Numbered from the stretch's first letter, positions 18,536-27,446 are shown. The stretch is DNA of 64,000 nucleotides from Microbacterium sp. EST19A (GCF_019969685.1 NZ_JAHXYZ010000002.1:744001-808000); one strand, 5' to 3'. Program-made: numbers and translations. The notes: generated by a model from the letters alone, not told the origin.

Positions 18536-19993
18536 CTAGGCGCCGGCGACCAGGCCGCGCCGCAGAGTCGGCTTGTCGATCTTCCCCACCGGATTCTTCG
18601 GCAGCTCGTCGAGGATCGTGATGGTGGCGGGGCACTTGAACCCGGCGAGGATGCTGCGGGCGTGCGCGCCCAGCTCCTCGATCGACACGGTCGCCCCCGG
18701 CCGCAACGACACGAAAGCGACCGGGATCTCGCCCAGCACCGGGTCCGGGGCGCCGACGACGGCCGCCTCCTGCACCTCGTCGTGCGCGTAGAGGGCGTTC
18801 TCGATCTCCTTCGGGTAGAGGTTCTCCCCGCCGCGGATGATCATGTCCTTGATCCGGTCGACGATCTGGAGGTAGCCGTCCTCGTCGAACCTCCCGAGGT
18901 CGCCCGTGCGCAGCCAGCCGTCGACGATGGTCCGTGCGGTCTCCTCCGGCTTCCCCAGGTATCCGGCCATCACGACGGGTCCGGCGATGACGACCTCGCC
19001 GACCTCGCCCTGCGGAAGCGTCTCGCCGTCGTCGCCGACGACGGCGAGCTGCTGCCCCGGCAGTGGTAGTCCGACGGTGCCCGGCTTGCGCACGCCGCGG
19101 AGAGGATTGATCGTGGAGGCGCAGGTCGTCTCGGAGAGGCCGTAGCCCTCCACGATCGTGACCCCGAACCGGCGCTCGAAGCGCTCGATCGATTCGGCCG
19201 GCATCGGAGCCGCTCCGCAGACCGCGAAACGCAGCGACGACGTGTCCGGCTGCACGTCATCGGGGAGCGACGCGAGCAGTGCGTATATGGCCGGCACCGC
19301 GGAGAAGTACGTCGGCCGCAGCCGCTCCACATCCGAGAAGAACCGGTCGCGCGAGAATCTGCCGGTGATGCTCACCCGGCCGCCGGCACGGAGGGGCGAG
19401 AGGGTGCCGAGCACGATCCCGTTGGCGTGGAACAGCGGCAGCACGAGGAGGCTGTGATCGTTCGCGTCGAGCTCGAACCACTCCACGAAGGACGCGGTCA
19501 TCGCATCGAGATTGGCGTGGGTGAGCATGACGCCCTTGGGGCTGCCGGTCGTGCCGCTGGTGTAGATCAGGAGGGCGAGGTCGTCGGTGGAGTACTCCCC
19601 CATCGGCGGCACGTCGGCATCCGCTGACTCGAGTTCGGCGATGACCATGTTCGGGACGCCGAGGTCGCGCTCGCCGTCTTCGGCCACGACGAGCACGGCA
19701 CCGGCATCCGCCACCTGATACGCCGCCTCGGCCGGCCCGAGGACCGGATTGATCGGCGTGACGGCAGCCCCGAGGCGCCACGCGGCGAACAGGGCGATGA
19801 TCAGCTCGGCCCGATTCGGCAGGGCCAGCGCGATCACGCTCCCCGGGCGGATGCCGCGCGCGTGAAGAGCGGCGGCGGCCTGCTCGACACGGGCGAGCAT
19901 GTCGGCGTTGCTGAGCGCGACGGCGTCATCGCGCAGCGATGCTCCGTCGGGCGATTCGGCCGCGCGCGACGCGGGCAGGGTGGCGAGATGCAT
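18536..19993 (-). CDS. AMP-forming acyl-CoA ligase
   Basis: This 485-residue member of the ANL superfamily has the P-loop YTSGTTGSPKG at 144-154, EGYGLSETT in the middle, WLRTGDLGRFDEDGYLQIVDR, and the C-terminal catalytic lysine in PVGKIDK (Lys471). It activates a carboxylic acid to its acyl-AMP and then its CoA thioester; the substrate is not predictable from the motifs. The ATG at 19993 has GGAGA upstream. It is the last gene of a minus-strand operon after an SDR and a saccharopine-dehydrogenase-like protein, under a divergent TetR regulator, which suggests catabolism of an alcohol or ketone through an acyl-CoA. Confidence 0.9.
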   Translation of the reverse strand: MHLATLPASRAAESPDGASLRDDAVALSNADMLARVEQAAAALHARGIRPGSVIALALPNRAELIIALFAAWRLGAAVTPINPVLGPAEAAYQVADAGAVLVVAEDGERDLGVPNMVIAELESADADVPPMGEYSTDDLALLIYTSGTTGSPKGVMLTHANLDAMTASFVEWFELDANDHSLLVLPLFHANGIVLGTLSPLRAGGRVSITGRFSRDRFFSDVERLRPTYFSAVPAIYALLASLPDDVQPDTSSLRFAVCGAAPMPAESIERFERRFGVTIVEGYGLSETTCASTINPLRGVRKPGTVGLPLPGQQLAVVGDDGETLPQGEVGEVVIAGPVVMAGYLGKPEETARTIVDGWLRTGDLGRFDEDGYLQIVDRIKDMIIRGGENLYPKEIENALYAHDEVQEAAVVGAPDPVLGEIPVAFVSLRPGATVSIEELGAHARSILAGFKCPATITILDELPKNPVGKIDKPTLRRGLVAGA

Positions 19994-20056
19994 GGCGGTC
20001 TCCGAGCGCGAGGGGCGGGGTGCCGCGCTGGGGAACGCGGCACCCCCTGGGGACGG

Positions 20057-21175
20057 TCAGATGCGGCTGACCACCGGTTCGGCCACGAGGCCGAACGCGC
20101 GCAGCTGTCCGAGCAGCTCGCGGTGACCGAAGGCCTGGCACGCCGACGCGAATCCCACCCGATGGGGGCGCTGCTGGATCAGCGAGAACGCGGCGAACGC
20201 CTGCAGGAGTCCGGTCTGCTTGTAGTTGCTGTTGCCGTGGATCACCACGTGCGAGCGCCCCAGAGGTCCGGACGCGTGGACCGAGTCGACCGAGCGGTTG
20301 ACCCGCGGGTTCTCGCGCGGCGGCATGCTCGCCTGCAGACCGGCCGCGATGTCGCCGAGCGCCTTCTCCTGCGCCTCGGGCTCGAGCGGGCGGATCTGCT
20401 CCTCGAACATCTGGACCGTCGCGCCGACGTTCTCCATGATGGCGCGGTTGAGCACGCCTCCGATCGCTCGCACGGTCGAGACGCGCGGATCGTTCTGGAA
20501 CCAGATCGGATGCGACATCCCGCCCCACGGCACGGCGACGGCCTGCTCGTGATAGCCGGGCACGGTCACGTCGAACGCCGACAGGTGATCCCATTCGACG
20601 AGCTTGTTCTGCTCCAGGTGGAACCAGTCCGCCTTGAGGATGGTGAAGATCGTCTGCGTCGACGCGAAGGTCGGAAGACCCTTCCAGAACACGAGGATGT
20701 CGAGCGTGTCGTAGCCGCCGGGTTCGAGCGCGATGTTCGCCGCGATCTCGCTCGTCGTGTACATGTGGGCGATTCCCGGCGACAGCAGGATGTTCTTCGC
20801 GGCGAACTGCGCACCCCAGTTGTCGCGCGCGGCGAGGACCCAGTCCTGCTCGCCCGTGGTGTCGGTGTAGTCGGCACCGATGCGCAGTGCCGCCTCGACC
20901 ACCTCCGGGCCGTGCTTGATGAACGGACCGACCGTGTTGCAGATCACCTGGGCGCCGTCGAACGCCTCGGCGAGCGCGTCGGCGGTGTGCTCGACCTGGA
21001 TGATCTCGTAGTCGGCGGTCTCGATCCCGGGGATCTTCTCCACGACCTCGCGCACGCGATCGGCGTCGCGGCCCGCGGCCACGAACGGCACGCCGAGTTC
21101 GCGCAGGTACTCGCAGATGAGTCGGCCGGTGTATCCGCTGACGCCGTAGACGACGACGGGCTTGTCTGTGCTCAT
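20057..21175 (-). CDS. Saccharopine dehydrogenase-like NAD(P)-binding protein
   Basis: This 372-residue protein has an N-terminal Rossmann fold, VVVYGVSGYTGRLICEYL (GxSGxTG, residues about 7-24), and the family signature ICNTVGPFIKHGPEVVEAAL near 78-97, as in trans-acting enoyl reductase and saccharopine dehydrogenase-like proteins (I believe the DUF5938 group). Lysine metabolism is unlikely, because the neighbours are an SDR, an acyl-CoA ligase and a TetR regulator. It starts seven bases after the SDR stop, so the genes are cotranscribed. The exact reaction is unknown. Confidence 0.75.
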   Translation of the reverse strand: MSTDKPVVVYGVSGYTGRLICEYLRELGVPFVAAGRDADRVREVVEKIPGIETADYEIIQVEHTADALAEAFDGAQVICNTVGPFIKHGPEVVEAALRIGADYTDTTGEQDWVLAARDNWGAQFAAKNILLSPGIAHMYTTSEIAANIALEPGGYDTLDILVFWKGLPTFASTQTIFTILKADWFHLEQNKLVEWDHLSAFDVTVPGYHEQAVAVPWGGMSHPIWFQNDPRVSTVRAIGGVLNRAIMENVGATVQMFEEQIRPLEPEAQEKALGDIAAGLQASMPPRENPRVNRSVDSVHASGPLGRSHVVIHGNSNYKQTGLLQAFAAFSLIQQRPHRVGFASACQAFGHRELLGQLRAFGLVAEPVVSRI

Positions 21176-21182
21176 GATGTCC

Positions 21183-21983
21183 TCACATCCCCATCGCGCC
21201 GTCGATGGACAGCGTCGTGCCGTTGACGAACTCGGAGTCGGACGACAGCAGGAATGCGATGCCGTGCGCGATGTCGTCCTCGGTCGCGAGGCGTCCGGAG
21301 GGCGTGAGTCCGACGACGGCCACGACCGCCTCCTGTGCCGACGGGAACAGCCCGAGCCGCTCCATGTCTCCCGCGAGCTGTGCGCCCATCGCGTTGGGGA
21401 CGAGTCCTGGGCAGACCGTGTTCACGCGCACGCCGTAGCCGAGGCGGCCCGACTCCGCCGCGGCCACCTTGCTCAGGCGCTCGACCGCGGACTTCGACGC
21501 GGAGTACGCCGCGATCCCGGGGAAGGCGATCGCGGCCGCCACGGAGGCGATGTTGACGATCGCTCCGCCCGTGCCGGTGCCGTCGTCCTTGCGCATGCTG
21601 CGGAAGGCGTGCTTGACGCCGAGTGCGGTGCCGACCACGTTGACGTCGAGGATCCGCCGCACGTTGTCGGCGTCGAGGTCGACGAAGAGATCGGAGATCT
21701 CGATGCCGGCGTTGTTCACCAGCCCGTCGAGACCGCCGAGCGCCGCCGTCGCCTGCTCCATCGCGCGTGTCCAGGACGAGTCGTCGGTCACGTCGAGCGC
21801 CACGAACGAGGCGGTGCGCCCGTCTGCGGTCAGCGCGTCGGCCGCCGCGGCTCCGGCGGCCTCATCGACGTCGGCCAGCACGACCGCCGCTCCTCGTTCG
21901 GCCAGCACCTGTGCGGTGCGAAGACCCAGGCCTCTCGCGCCTCCTGTGATCAGGACGCGAGTCCCCGTGAGATCAGTGGTCAT
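21183..21983 (-). CDS. Short-chain dehydrogenase/reductase
   Basis: The 266-residue SDR has the cofactor motif TGGARGLG (residues 13-20), NNAG, and the catalytic Ser...Tyr-x3-Lys in SVAAAIAFPGIAAYSASK. An Asp at the end of beta-2 (LADVDE) favours NAD over NADP. It is the first gene of the SDR to acyl-CoA ligase operon. The ATG at 21983 is preceded by AAAGGA; the open frame further upstream crosses the regulatory region and is not used. The operators at 22036-22073 lie in front of it. Confidence 0.9.
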   Translation of the reverse strand: MTTDLTGTRVLITGGARGLGLRTAQVLAERGAAVVLADVDEAAGAAAADALTADGRTASFVALDVTDDSSWTRAMEQATAALGGLDGLVNNAGIEISDLFVDLDADNVRRILDVNVVGTALGVKHAFRSMRKDDGTGTGGAIVNIASVAAAIAFPGIAAYSASKSAVERLSKVAAAESGRLGYGVRVNTVCPGLVPNAMGAQLAGDMERLGLFPSAQEAVVAVVGLTPSGRLATEDDIAHGIAFLLSSDSEFVNGTTLSIDGAMGM

Positions 21984-22035
21984 GTCGATCTGTTCCTTTC
22001 GTCGTTGAAAGCGATGGGGACAGCAGATCAGATTC

Positions 22036-22073
22036 TTGGACACTTGACAAGGAAAATCTGGACAACTGCCCAA
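22036..22073. promoter_or_regulatory. Tandem imperfect palindromes between SDR operon and tetR
   Basis: Two 16-bp imperfect inverted repeats share the half-site TTGGNCA: TTGGACACTTGACAAG at 22036-22051 and CTGGACAACTGCCCAA at 22058-22073. Their starts are 22 bp apart, two helical turns, so two TetR dimers could bind one DNA face. Confidence 0.5.
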
Positions 22074-22135
22074 ATCAGTCGTCATCCGGGTTCACCGGGG
22101 CGTATGATCGCTTCATCCAGACCGGAGGAGGAGCG

Positions 22136-22750
22136 ATGGGCGATGCAGCGCTGCGCGCGGAGAAGGCGGGAACCGACAAGTTCGCGCTCCGCCGACGTGA
22201 GCTCGCCGACGCCGCCCTTGCGGCCATCGCCGCCCGTGGTTTCGCCCACACCGGTCTCCGCGACGTCGCCTCGCACAGCGAGCTCTCGCACGGGCTGCTG
22301 CACTACTACTTCGAGGACAAGGACGACCTCATCGGCCAGGCGATCTGGCAGTACAAATCGGAGTGCGCCCGCCGATACGACCCCATCGTCGAGACCTCGC
22401 AGACCGGCGCGGAGCTCGCCGAGCGGTTCGGCACCGAGATGGCGGCCACCCTCCGCGACGAGGCCGACATGCACCGGCTCTGGTACGACCTGCGCAACCA
22501 GGCCCTGTTCGACGCCGGGTTCCGCGACACGATCATCGCGATCGACGCGCTGCTGCGCGACATGGTGTGGGCCGTGGTCGAACGCTACGCGGAGCTCGAG
22601 AACCGCCCTCCGGTGGTCGACCCGCTGTCGGCCTACGCCCTGTTCGACGGCGTCTTCCTCAATTCGCTCATCGCCTACCTCCGCGGCGACCTCGAGGCCG
22701 TGGATCGCGTGCGTCTCGCCAGCATCCGCCTGCTCACCGGCGCCGTCTGA
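22136..22750 (+). CDS. TetR family transcriptional regulator
   Basis: The 204-residue protein has an N-terminal TetR HTH (about residues 20-66) with GLRDVASHSELSHGLLHYYFEDKDDLI, and a helical ligand-binding domain. The ATG follows a strong GGAGGAGGAG ribosome site. It is divergent from the SDR/saccharopine-dehydrogenase-like/acyl-CoA ligase operon and the paired palindromes lie between them, so it very likely represses that operon and itself. The ligand is probably an acyl-CoA or pathway substrate (inference). Confidence 0.88.
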   Translation: MGDAALRAEKAGTDKFALRRRELADAALAAIAARGFAHTGLRDVASHSELSHGLLHYYFEDKDDLIGQAIWQYKSECARRYDPIVETSQTGAELAERFGTEMAATLRDEADMHRLWYDLRNQALFDAGFRDTIIAIDALLRDMVWAVVERYAELENRPPVVDPLSAYALFDGVFLNSLIAYLRGDLEAVDRVRLASIRLLTGAV

Positions 22751-22786
22751 GCACGACAGTCCCTAGGCAGTGTCGGATGCCGATGG

Positions 22787-22792
22787 CAGGAT
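22787..22792 (+). promoter_or_regulatory. Candidate -10 element of the Fpg/Nei gene
   Basis: CAGGAT lies six bases before the ATG. The first base deviates from TANNNT, so this is weaker than the other examples. Confidence 0.35.
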
Positions 22793-22798
22793 GACACC

Positions 22799-23662
22799 AT
22801 GCCCGAGATGCCGGAGGTCCAAGGGCTCACCGCCTTCCTCGGCGGGCGAGCGGTCGGCCGCACCATCACGCGTGCGAGCGTCGCCGCGATCGCCGCGCTG
22901 AAGACCTACGACCCGCCGATCTCCGCGCTCCAGGGCGCCGAGATCACGGCATCCGCTCGGCTCGGGAAGTTCGTCGTGCTCTCCTGCGGCGACGACCTGC
23001 ACCTCGTCTTCCACCTGGCCAAGGCCGGCTGGCTGCGCTGGTACGAGGCGCTTCCCGCCACGCTCATCCGGCCGGGCAAGTCGCCCATCGCCCTGCGCAT
23101 CGCGCTCGACGACGGCAGCGGGTTCGACCTGACGGAAGCCGGAACGAAGAAGTCGCTCGCCGTGTACGTCGTCCGCGACGTGCACGAGGTGCCGGGCATC
23201 GCCCGCCTCGGGCCCGACCCGCTCGACGCCGATTTCACCCGAGAGGCGTTCGCAGCGCTCCTCGACGACCGACGCATGCAGATCAAGGGCCTGCTGCGTG
23301 ATCAGGGGGTGATCGCCGGGATCGGCAACGCCTACTCCGACGAGATCCTGCACGCTGCCCGCATGTCGCCGTATGCGATCGCCGGAAAGCTCGACGACGC
23401 CGAGATCGATCGGCTGTTCGCCGCGATGCAGGCGACTCTGACCGATGCGGTGGCCGAGGCGTCGGGCAAGCCTCCCGCCGACCTCAAAGACGCCAAGCGC
23501 CGCGGCATGCAGGTGCACGCCCGGCGTGGCGAGACGTGCCCGGTGTGCGGCGACACCGTGCGCAGCGTGTTCTTCGCCGACAGGTCGCTGGAGTACTGCC
23601 CGACGTGCCAGACGGGCGGCAAGATCCTCGCCGACCGTCGCCTCTCGAGGCTGCTCAAATAG
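22799..23662 (+). CDS. Fpg/Nei family DNA glycosylase-AP lyase
   Basis: The 287-residue protein has the catalytic N-terminus Pro2-Glu3 (MPEMPEVQG), Lys57 in RLGKFVVLS, a helix-two-turn-helix with GIGNAYSDEIL, and a C-terminal zinc finger with CPVCG and CPTCQ. These bifunctional enzymes remove oxidised purines or pyrimidines and cut the abasic site. Actinobacteria carry several paralogues; the weak similarity to canonical MutM outside the motifs makes me prefer a general Fpg/Nei call to mutM. The proline must be residue 2 after Met removal, which fixes the start at 22799 rather than at the second ATG three codons later. Confidence 0.88.
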   Translation: MPEMPEVQGLTAFLGGRAVGRTITRASVAAIAALKTYDPPISALQGAEITASARLGKFVVLSCGDDLHLVFHLAKAGWLRWYEALPATLIRPGKSPIALRIALDDGSGFDLTEAGTKKSLAVYVVRDVHEVPGIARLGPDPLDADFTREAFAALLDDRRMQIKGLLRDQGVIAGIGNAYSDEILHAARMSPYAIAGKLDDAEIDRLFAAMQATLTDAVAEASGKPPADLKDAKRRGMQVHARRGETCPVCGDTVRSVFFADRSLEYCPTCQTGGKILADRRLSRLLK

Positions 23663-23715
23663 CGCCCTGCCCCGCCCCATCTGACGCGGAATGAAATGTG
23701 CTCAGGCGCGTTGAG

Positions 23716-23721
23716 TACACT
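23716..23721 (+). promoter_or_regulatory. Candidate -10 of the riboflavin operon
   Basis: TACACT ends 12 bases before the first pairing base of the FMN riboswitch, so transcription would begin just upstream of the aptamer. Confidence 0.5.
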
Positions 23722-23733
23722 CAGAGCATTGAA

Positions 23734-23875
23734 CGTGCTCCGGGGTCGGTGAGAATCCGAACCGGCGGTGACAGTCCGCGAGCGTCTCGGTCCAGCCGAG
23801 ATGCCGATCCGGTGGAATTCCGGGACCGACGGTGATGTGAGGGCAACCTCGCTAGTCCGGAAGGGAGGCAGCACG
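23734..23875 (+). ncRNA. FMN riboswitch (RFN element)
   Basis: The conserved RFN blocks are all present: GGGGTCGGTGAGAATCCGAA, GGCGGTGACAGTCCGCGA, CCGGTGGAATTCCGGGACCG and ACGGTGATGTGAGGGCAACC, ending in GTCCGGAAGGGAGGCAGCA. The closing helix P1 pairs CGTGCT (23734-23739) with AGCACG (23870-23875). FMN binding turns off the operon. The 76 bases to ribD contain pyrimidine-rich CTCTCC and CCTCTCC stretches that could pair with the GGAGG of ribD, and no T-tract, so control of translation initiation is more likely than termination. Confidence 0.95.
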
Positions 23876-23951
23876 AGGCGGCGCTGTGCGTGCCTTCTGT
23901 CTCTCCCTCTCCGATCAGGAGAAGCTCCGGAGCCTCACAGGAGGACGACGG

Positions 23952-25010
23952 ATGGCAGTCAACGGGACAGAGCGTGAGGCGATGACCCATGCGCTCGAGC
24001 TCGCCGCCCGCGGCCCGCGCGGAGTGAACCCGCAGGTCGGCGCCGTCATCCTCTCCCCCGACGGAGAAGTGCTCGCCGAAGGCTGGCACCACGGAGCCGG
24101 CACGCCGCACGCCGAGGTCGACGCGCTGTCGAAGCTCGCACCCGGAGCAGCGAAGGGCGCGACCGCCGTCGTGACCCTCGAGCCCTGCAACCACACCGGA
24201 CGCACCGGCCCCTGCGCCGTCGCCCTCATCGAGGCCGGGGTCTCGAGAGTGGTCTACGCGCTGGACGACCCGGGCGTCGCCTCGGGCGGTGGAGCGGAGC
24301 GGCTGCGCGGCGCCGGCGTGAGCGTCGAAGCCGGCGAACAGGCGGATGCCGCGCACGCGCTGATCGACGGATGGCTCACCGCGCAGCGTCTCGGACGCCC
24401 GCACATCACCGTGAAGTGGGCGCAGAGCCTCGACGGTCGTGCCGCCGCCGCCGACGGTTCGAGCCAGTGGATCACCGGACCCGCCGCGCGCGCCGACGTG
24501 CACCGCCGCCGCGCCGAGGCCGACGCGATCGTCGTCGGCACCGGCACCGTGCTGGCCGACGACCCGGCGCTCACCGCGCGCGACGGGGATGCGCTGCTGC
24601 CGCACCAGCCCATCCCGGTCGTCATCGGCTCGCGACCCACCCCGGCGGATGCGGCGGTGCACCGGCATCCGCACGCTCCCCTCTTCTACGACACGCACGA
24701 TCCGGCCGCCGTCACCGCGGATCTGCACCAGCGCGGCATCCAGAGCATCTTCATCGAGGGCGGTCCGACACTGGCCAGCGCGTTCATCGCGGCCGGCCTC
24801 GCCGACCGGGTGCTCGCCTACATCGCCCCGGTGCTGCTCGGCGGCGATCGTCTGGCCCTGACCGACATCGGCGTCGGCTCGATCGGTGAGGCGCTGCGCC
24901 TCACCGTGGACGAGTGGGTGCCCCTCGGCGCCGACCTGCTCGTGATCGCCCACCCGGCGGACGCCCCCCGCTCTCCGAATACCCGCTCTCAGAATGAAGG
25001 AGCCGCCTGA
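23952..25010 (+). CDS. ribD: Bifunctional riboflavin deaminase/reductase RibD
   Basis: This 352-residue protein joins an N-terminal cytidine-deaminase-like zinc domain (HAEVDAL at 53-59; PCNHTGRTGPC at 78-88 with Cys79 and Cys88) to a C-terminal pyrimidine reductase (HITVKWAQSLDGRAAA; IFIEGGPTLASAF). It converts the pyrimidine product of GTP cyclohydrolase II to the ribitylamino-uracil precursor in two steps. The ATG at 23952 has AGGAGGA ahead of it; the longer open frame into the riboswitch is not used. The stop overlaps the ribE start (TGATG). Confidence 0.95.
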   Translation: MAVNGTEREAMTHALELAARGPRGVNPQVGAVILSPDGEVLAEGWHHGAGTPHAEVDALSKLAPGAAKGATAVVTLEPCNHTGRTGPCAVALIEAGVSRVVYALDDPGVASGGGAERLRGAGVSVEAGEQADAAHALIDGWLTAQRLGRPHITVKWAQSLDGRAAAADGSSQWITGPAARADVHRRRAEADAIVVGTGTVLADDPALTARDGDALLPHQPIPVVIGSRPTPADAAVHRHPHAPLFYDTHDPAAVTADLHQRGIQSIFIEGGPTLASAFIAAGLADRVLAYIAPVLLGGDRLALTDIGVGSIGEALRLTVDEWVPLGADLLVIAHPADAPRSPNTRSQNEGAA

Positions 25011-25663
25011 TGTTCACCGGAATCATCGAGGAGATCGGCGAGATCACCGCCATCACGCCTGCCGGCGACGGCTGGCGTCTGACGGTGCGCGCGCCCAAGG
25101 CCGCGTCGGACGCCGTGCACGGAGAGTCGATCGCCGTCTCGGGCGTGTGCCTCACCGTCGTGGGCTCGACTGCCGACACGTTCGACACCGACGTGATGAA
25201 GCAGACCCTCGACGTCGCCGCGATCGGCGGAGCGACCGTGGGCACGCGCGTGAACATCGAGAAGGCGATGCCGGTCGGCGCGCGTCTCGGCGGACACATC
25301 GTCCAAGGCCACGTCGACGGGGTGGGCGAAGTCATCGAGGTGCGCCCCGGAGCCCAGTGGAGCGTGCTGCGCGTGAGCCTTCCCGCCGACCTCGCACCGC
25401 TCGTCGTCGACAAGGGCTCGATCTCGGTCGACGGCACCTCGCTCACGGTGAGCGCCGTCAGCCCTTCGTCAGTCTCAGGGACCGAAGAGGGGCACTGGTT
25501 CGAGATCTCGCTGATCCCTGAGACCCTCGCCGCGACCACCCTCGGCACTCGTGTCGTCGGAGATCGCGTCAACCTGGAGACCGACATCCTCGCCCGTCAC
25601 GTCGAGCGCCTGCTCGCGTTCAGAGCGGCACCCACCGTCGCACCGGAAGGAGGCTCGCGATGA
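25010..25663 (+). CDS. ribE: Riboflavin synthase, alpha chain
   Basis: The 217-residue enzyme shows the internal duplication of riboflavin synthase: a first lumazine-binding repeat opening MFTGIIEEIGE and a second opening RLGGHIVQGHVDGVGEV near residue 92. It dismutates two 6,7-dimethyl-8-ribityllumazine molecules into riboflavin and the pyrimidine intermediate. The start shares bases with the ribD stop, and the end overlaps ribBA (ATGA). Note that some species call this gene ribC. Confidence 0.95.
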   Translation: MFTGIIEEIGEITAITPAGDGWRLTVRAPKAASDAVHGESIAVSGVCLTVVGSTADTFDTDVMKQTLDVAAIGGATVGTRVNIEKAMPVGARLGGHIVQGHVDGVGEVIEVRPGAQWSVLRVSLPADLAPLVVDKGSISVDGTSLTVSAVSPSSVSGTEEGHWFEISLIPETLAATTLGTRVVGDRVNLETDILARHVERLLAFRAAPTVAPEGGSR

Positions 25664-26928
25664 GCCTTTCCACCATCCCCGAGGCCCTCGACGCACTGCG
25701 CGCCGGACGCCCCGTCCTCGTCGCGGACGACGAGAACCGCGAGAACGAGGGCGATGTCATCATCTCCGCGGAACTCGCCACCCCCGAATGGGTCGCCTGG
25801 ACCGTGCGCTGGTCGTCGGGCTTCATCTGCGCCCCGATGCCCGCCGACCTCGCCGACAGCCTGAACCTGCAGCCGATGGTCGCGGTGAGCGAGGATGCCC
25901 GTTCGACCGCCTACACCGTGAGTGTGGATGCCGCAGAAGGCGTGACCACGGGCATCAGCGCACACGACCGCGCCCACACGCTCAACGTGCTGGCGAATCC
26001 GGCGTCGACCGCGACGAGCATCATCCGCCCCGGACACGTGCTCCCCCTCCGCGCCGTCGATGGCGGCGTGCGCGAACGCAGCGGTCACACCGAGGCTGCG
26101 GTCGAGCTGATGAAGCTCGCCGGTCTCCAGCCGGTCGGCGGCATCGCCGAGGTGGTGGCCGAGGACGGCAGCATGATGCGCCTGCCCGGCCTGCTCGAAC
26201 TCGGCGCTCGCGACGGCGTTCCCGTGATCACGATCGAGCAGCTGATCGCGTATCTCAACGAGATCGACCCGCAGGGCTCGACGCCCAAGGCGGTCCGTGG
26301 TCGCCGGGTCAGCCTGCGTGCCGATGCCACGGTGCCCACCACCCACGGCACGTTCCGCTTCCTCGCCTACAAGGACCGCGTCACCGGTACCGATCACCTC
26401 GCGGTCGTCTCCGGCGAGCTCACCGACACTGCACTCGTGCGTGTGCACTCGGAGTGCCTGACGGGTGAGGCGTTCGGCTCGCTCAAGTGCGAGTGCGGTC
26501 CGCAGCTGGACGCCGCTCTCGACGCGATCGAGCAGGAGGGCGGCGTGGTCGTCTACATGCGCGGGCACGAGGGTCGCGGGATCGGCCTCATCAACAAGCT
26601 GCGGGCTTACAGCCTGCAGGAGGAGGGCCTCGACACCGTCGACGCCAACCTCGCCCTCGGTCTGCCCGCCGACGCACGCGAGTACGCCGCGGCAGCCGGC
26701 ATCCTGAACGACCTCGGAGTATCGAAGGTGCGCCTGCTGACCAACAACACCGACAAGGTGAAGCAGCTGCGCGAACTCGGCCTCGACATCATCGAGCAGG
26801 TGCCGCTGATCGTCGGCGTCGGCCCGAACAACCACCAGTACCTGGAGACGAAGCGTGACCGCATGGGTCACATCATCGGCGCGGACGAGCTCGCAGAAGC
26901 TCTCGCCCACGGAGAGGACCACGAATGA
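25660..26928 (+). CDS. ribBA: Bifunctional DHBP synthase / GTP cyclohydrolase II
   Basis: The 422-residue fusion has an N-terminal 3,4-dihydroxy-2-butanone-4-phosphate synthase domain (acidic DDENRENEGD loop near 23-32; HDRAHT) and a C-terminal GTP cyclohydrolase II with the zinc cysteines in HSECLTGEAFGSLKCECG and the RGHEGRGIGL loop. It supplies both precursors of riboflavin, from ribulose-5-phosphate and GTP. The start overlaps ribE and the stop overlaps ribH. Confidence 0.95.
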   Translation: MSLSTIPEALDALRAGRPVLVADDENRENEGDVIISAELATPEWVAWTVRWSSGFICAPMPADLADSLNLQPMVAVSEDARSTAYTVSVDAAEGVTTGISAHDRAHTLNVLANPASTATSIIRPGHVLPLRAVDGGVRERSGHTEAAVELMKLAGLQPVGGIAEVVAEDGSMMRLPGLLELGARDGVPVITIEQLIAYLNEIDPQGSTPKAVRGRRVSLRADATVPTTHGTFRFLAYKDRVTGTDHLAVVSGELTDTALVRVHSECLTGEAFGSLKCECGPQLDAALDAIEQEGGVVVYMRGHEGRGIGLINKLRAYSLQEEGLDTVDANLALGLPADAREYAAAAGILNDLGVSKVRLLTNNTDKVKQLRELGLDIIEQVPLIVGVGPNNHQYLETKRDRMGHIIGADELAEALAHGEDHE

Positions 26929-27398
26929 GCGGCGCAGGAGCACCGAAGACGGACAAGATCGACGGAAGCGGCCTGAAGGTCGTCGTGATCGCCGGCACCT
27001 GGCACGACACGATCTCGAACGGCCTGATCGCCGGAGCGGAGCGCGTCCTGAACGAGGCCGACGCCGCATACCGCGTGGTGCGCGTGCCGGGTTCCTTCGA
27101 ACTGGCGATCGCGGCGCAGGCGGCCTTCGCGGGCGGAGCGGATGCCGTGGTCGCCCTCGGCGTCATCATCCGCGGCGGCACCCCGCACTTCGAGTACGTG
27201 TCGGCGGCCACGACCGACGGCCTCACGCGCGTGGCACTCGATGCGGGCAAGCCGGTCGGTTTCGGCGTGCTCACCCTCGACGACGAGCAGCAGGGTCTCG
27301 ACCGTGCCGGTCTCGAGGGCTCCAAGGAGGACAAGGGCGCCGAGGCCGCGGATGCCGCGCTGCGCACCGCCCTGGTCGTGCGGGAGCTGCGCGGCTGA
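26925..27398 (+). CDS. ribH: 6,7-dimethyl-8-ribityllumazine synthase
   Basis: The 157-residue lumazine synthase has GTWHDTISNGLIAGA, VPGSFELAIAAQ and the phosphate/catalytic segment GVIIRGGTPHFEYV. It condenses the ribitylamino-uracil with dihydroxybutanone phosphate; the family forms pentamers or icosahedral shells. It is the last gene of the riboswitch operon, starting within the ribBA stop. Confidence 0.95.
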   Translation: MSGAGAPKTDKIDGSGLKVVVIAGTWHDTISNGLIAGAERVLNEADAAYRVVRVPGSFELAIAAQAAFAGGADAVVALGVIIRGGTPHFEYVSAATTDGLTRVALDAGKPVGFGVLTLDDEQQGLDRAGLEGSKEDKGAEAADAALRTALVVRELRG

Positions 27399-27427
27399 GG
27401 CCGGCCTTCGCCGCCCATCTGTCGCGT

Positions 27428-27446
27428 CGGGCGCTCAGCGCGCCCG
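27428..27446 (+). terminator. Hairpin at the ribH / lacI-family convergent junction
   Basis: A seven-base-pair G/C stem (CGGGCGC with GCGCCCG) encloses a five-base loop. It overlaps the last codons of the convergent regulator, so it may be codon bias rather than a real terminator. Confidence 0.3.
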
